Position numbers and translations under genes: made by a program. From positions 4,340,001 to 4,404,000 of the forward strand of contig NC_056758.1 of assembly GCF_018687715.1 (NCBI RefSeq): a stretch of DNA of 64,000 nucleotides, written 5' to 3'. The notes below the pieces were generated by a model. That model was not told where the DNA came from. It worked only from the letters and a program-made list of their open reading frames with translations, and searched no databases. Origin of the DNA: Carya illinoinensis (taxonomy: Eukaryota; Streptophyta; Magnoliopsida; Fagales; Juglandaceae). Below are positions 61,385 to 64,000 of this stretch, in pieces. Within the stretch, counting starts at the first letter, position 1; each line of letters starts with the position of its first letter.

Positions 61385-63410
61385 TTACGGTTTGTTCCCA
61401 GCTTGGTTCTCTTGATCTCTAGCTGTAACATCATGATGATGATGATGATAATGATGGTTGCCATTTGATTTTCCATTCAACTGCAGCTCCAAGTCATGAT
61501 CAACATTCTCCATCAATATCTGTTGACCTAGCTTTCTTGATGCTGCTGTCTCTTCAATGGCACTCGGTCTGATCATCTCCCTATTCTTCCCCCATAGAAC
61601 AGCATACAGCCCCATCACAATGACAAGAGACCCTAAAGCTCTGAATTTACCACAAAAATTTAATTAGTACCAGAAATATGTTTGAATATCAGTGATTCAC
61701 CTTGTTATAATTAAATACAAGTGGCACAAAGAAAAGATGTATATATCCAAACTTGCAGGCAACAATCAGAGAGACAGTGTTCTTGAATTCGGTTAGTCCA
61801 AAGAGATTTCCACATAATGTGCAGAGACTTATATATCAAAGTGAATTCAAAATTAGAATAAAATGTCTGAGAGGAAATTGCAGAGTACTTACGTTCCAAC
61901 ATATAATTTCTCACGAAGCAGAGCCCAACTAGAAATGGCAACAATGACGAGCAACAAGGGGCTGAACACCGAGACGTAGAGAGGACCTTTTATCTGTATA
62001 GCCCATGAACTGAGTGCAAATGCTATTGCAGAACACACAATTCCCTGAAATCAGCATTATATAATATGGTTTTCAAATCAATACCTTAAAAACTATCTCC
62101 AATTCGCATTCACAGATAAATTTATGGTTTTTATAAAATCAATACCTTAGCTTCATCAACTCAACCAGAGGTATATCTAAGAAAACTCGTCTAACAAATA
62201 GAAAGAAAAGAAAAAACTAATCCTGCCAGCTGCATGCATGCCTAGTGTTATTGAGAAAGCTGAGGGAACCATATTGCATACTGCGTAAAGAGAGGCAATA
62301 AGCCGGACTGGATCGCTCAATGACCATGCAGAAATGTCGTGTTTGGATATTAATGCAATGCTCCCACACTCAAAGCTGGCCATGAAACACATCAGTGTGG
62401 TGTTTGTGAAAGGAGCTGGAAACCTCTCGCTCATTCTTGCCTGCATGCAGATCGACATTACATACAACAATTAGTACAAATTAATGAATTAAAGCAGAAA
62501 CTTGCACTTAAACTAGAACCGTATACGTGATATATATATACCCAAGATCTGAATAGTTGTGCTTGTGGAGAAAGATTAATTTGGTGAAAGCTTTAGACCT
62601 GTGATCATCAGAGCAGTTAAAGGAATGGAGCTGAGATCGATTGAGAGTACTACTCACTTGGAGAATGAACCACATTGCCCAAGAGAGGGAACTAGAGATT
62701 AGGAAAAAGGGTCCCAAGATGAAGTTCCCCTGGCCACTGGAACCTGACCTCTTGGTTTCCATATTCTCTGCATAAGTCCAGTGAATGCTGGACTTGACTA
62801 TATTTATGGTGTGTCCATGGTAGAATGACAGTAAAAGAGCTCCTCCTACGCATAGAATCGTCCCCATTACCTTAGCTTGGCCTGGCTTTGTCATGATTCC
62901 CACATATTCTTGCCTGCCAAACATATCATCAACTTGAAACTTTTACTTCATTATACAGAAATATTGCTCACGATCATGAGTAGTAGTACTATGTGATAGT
63001 GATGAGAAGTAGAATTAGGTACCGGAAAAGTACAGCAAGAATGAAAGTGAATGCTGGAAGTGTATTCGTTAATGCGCACGCGATTGTTGGGCTCGAGTAT
63101 TTTAACCCCACAAAGTAGAAAAGTTGGTTGCCTGTCGCCCTGCATGCGTTAATTTTAAGCTAATCATGAGGACGGACTACAATTACAATTAATAAAAATG
63201 ATTTCTGTTCATATGAAACATGTCGAATGATCAAACTACTGCCAAGCAATGAGTTCAGATGGGACACTGGGGCACACTTACTAGAAAATCTTACATATAA
63301 ATAGATCGAGGCAGATCACTTTATTAAAAACTTACGTACGTACGTACCCTGTTAAGGAACACAAAAATATCTGGAACAAAATTGGTATTGTAATCTTGGG
63401 TCTCTTCCTC
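61385..63410 (-). CDS. WAT1-related (nodulin MtN21/EamA) transporter, 5' part outside the window
   Basis: Multi-pass membrane protein of the plant drug/metabolite transporter superfamily; relatives move auxin or amino acids, but the substrate here is unknown. Six exons in phase: 63348-63410, 63023-63139, 62658-62913, 62282-62440, 61893-62044 and 61385-61640, giving 333 residues of a protein usually 370-400 long. Motifs in order: [104 protein letters not shown] and [17 protein letters not shown]. The second EamA repeat is complete. The N-terminal one or two spans and the start codon are missing, and I see no matching exon between 63411 and 64000. The C-terminus has a histidine run (HHYHHHHHD). 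Confidence 0.94.
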
Positions 63411-64000
63411 CTGATCAAGAAAGAAGATCGATTACATAATTAATTAAGCAATATTAACATATTATTCCTACGTTGAGTACGAAAAAACCCAATCAAGAGC
63501 CAATATTCATGATCTATAAAATACTTCACCCTATGCATAGTACCCTGTTATCAAGTACTGAAATGGCAGCAGGGCGGGTGACAAAAAAGGCCGGAGAGAT
63601 CAGATAGATATATCTCGCCTAGCTAGCTGCCTAAGGATGATTTTCAAACACTACTCATGTAAAACGGGATACAGCCAAAGACAATTAATTTGAAAACACT
63701 CGAGGAAATTAAACTTGATGATCAGGAACTGAAATGTGAAGGAGTTGAGCTTGAAAGCAGTAGATCATGAAACATGCATATTATAATATATTAAGAATAA
63801 ATTTCTATTTTGTAGTGACAGCTGATCATCAGATCCATTAATTCTTGATGTGGTAGCTATAGCTAGGCAAACAGCTTAGGCAACCACGAGTGCTGGCTAC
63901 AATAATATCGCACTGTGAATGCAGGATGAGAGGCCGCCGTGTAGCTCGGCATCTGTCATCACTGAGCATATATAACTAGCTCTATCAAAAACAACTTGCG
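63411..64000. other. Probable intron or upstream part of the WAT1-type gene
   Basis: The exon at 63348-63410 starts with a split codon after a GATCAG acceptor, so this stretch is at least partly intron. No further hydrophobic exon could be read on the minus strand. The first exon is likely beyond 64000. Confidence 0.5.

Overview
The window is plant nuclear DNA: split genes with GT-AG introns, AT-rich spacers and about three quarters transposable elements (TEs), many nested. Four conserved eudicot genes can be modelled exon by exon. They are a TRAPP-complex subunit (TRAPPC4/Trs23-like, minus strand, 12287-15572), an ABCI20-type soluble ABC ATPase (plus, 18727-31920), an ADP-ribosylation factor (ARF1-type, minus, 38299-40792) and the 3' part of a WAT1/MtN21-type transporter gene (minus, 61385-63410, running off the right edge). 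TRAPPC4 and ABCI20 are head to head. As I recall, their Arabidopsis counterparts carry neighbouring locus numbers, so the pair looks like conserved microsynteny. The repeat style resembles Fagales tree genomes (Juglandaceae or Fagaceae), but that is an impression from memory and not shown by the sequence.

Layout. 1-2092: 3' half of a LINE. 2870-9620: a decayed LTR element with a 'putative gypsy type transposon' protein, split by a 2.66 kb solo LTR. 9631-10107: duplicated LTR tails. 12287-15572: TRAPPC4. 15573-18726: shared upstream region with a GGGTC-rich repeat and a MITE. 18727-31920: ABCI20, whose third intron holds a 10.06 kb nested insertion (20882-30944) flanked by a perfect 5-bp target-site duplication (TSD). 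About 32500-37535: a second LINE. 38299-41693: ARF. 41694-51257: a chromodomain-bearing Ty3/gypsy element abutting the ARF TATA box, containing a 1.25 kb insertion with a 9-bp duplication and a 3.2 kb solo LTR. 53158-60236: a 7.08 kb hAT element carrying another solo LTR. 61385-63410: WAT1-type gene.

The four host genes do not form a pathway: vesicle tethering, ARF GTPase, ABC ATPase and membrane transporter. What links the window is TE nesting, which can be ordered in time. Four solo LTRs in two families each show a perfect 5-bp TSD, and three of the four sit inside identifiable older elements at their insertion points (the fourth, 21796-25178, sits in an LTR). No element retains an intact coding set.

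I do not see a new molecular system. The points most worth checking are a frameshift that would remove the conserved C-terminus of ABCI20, the 10-kb insertion in its intron, a GC-AG intron in the same gene, a retrotransposon LTR placed directly against the ARF core promoter, and the 9-bp-TSD insertion that may carry captured sequence.
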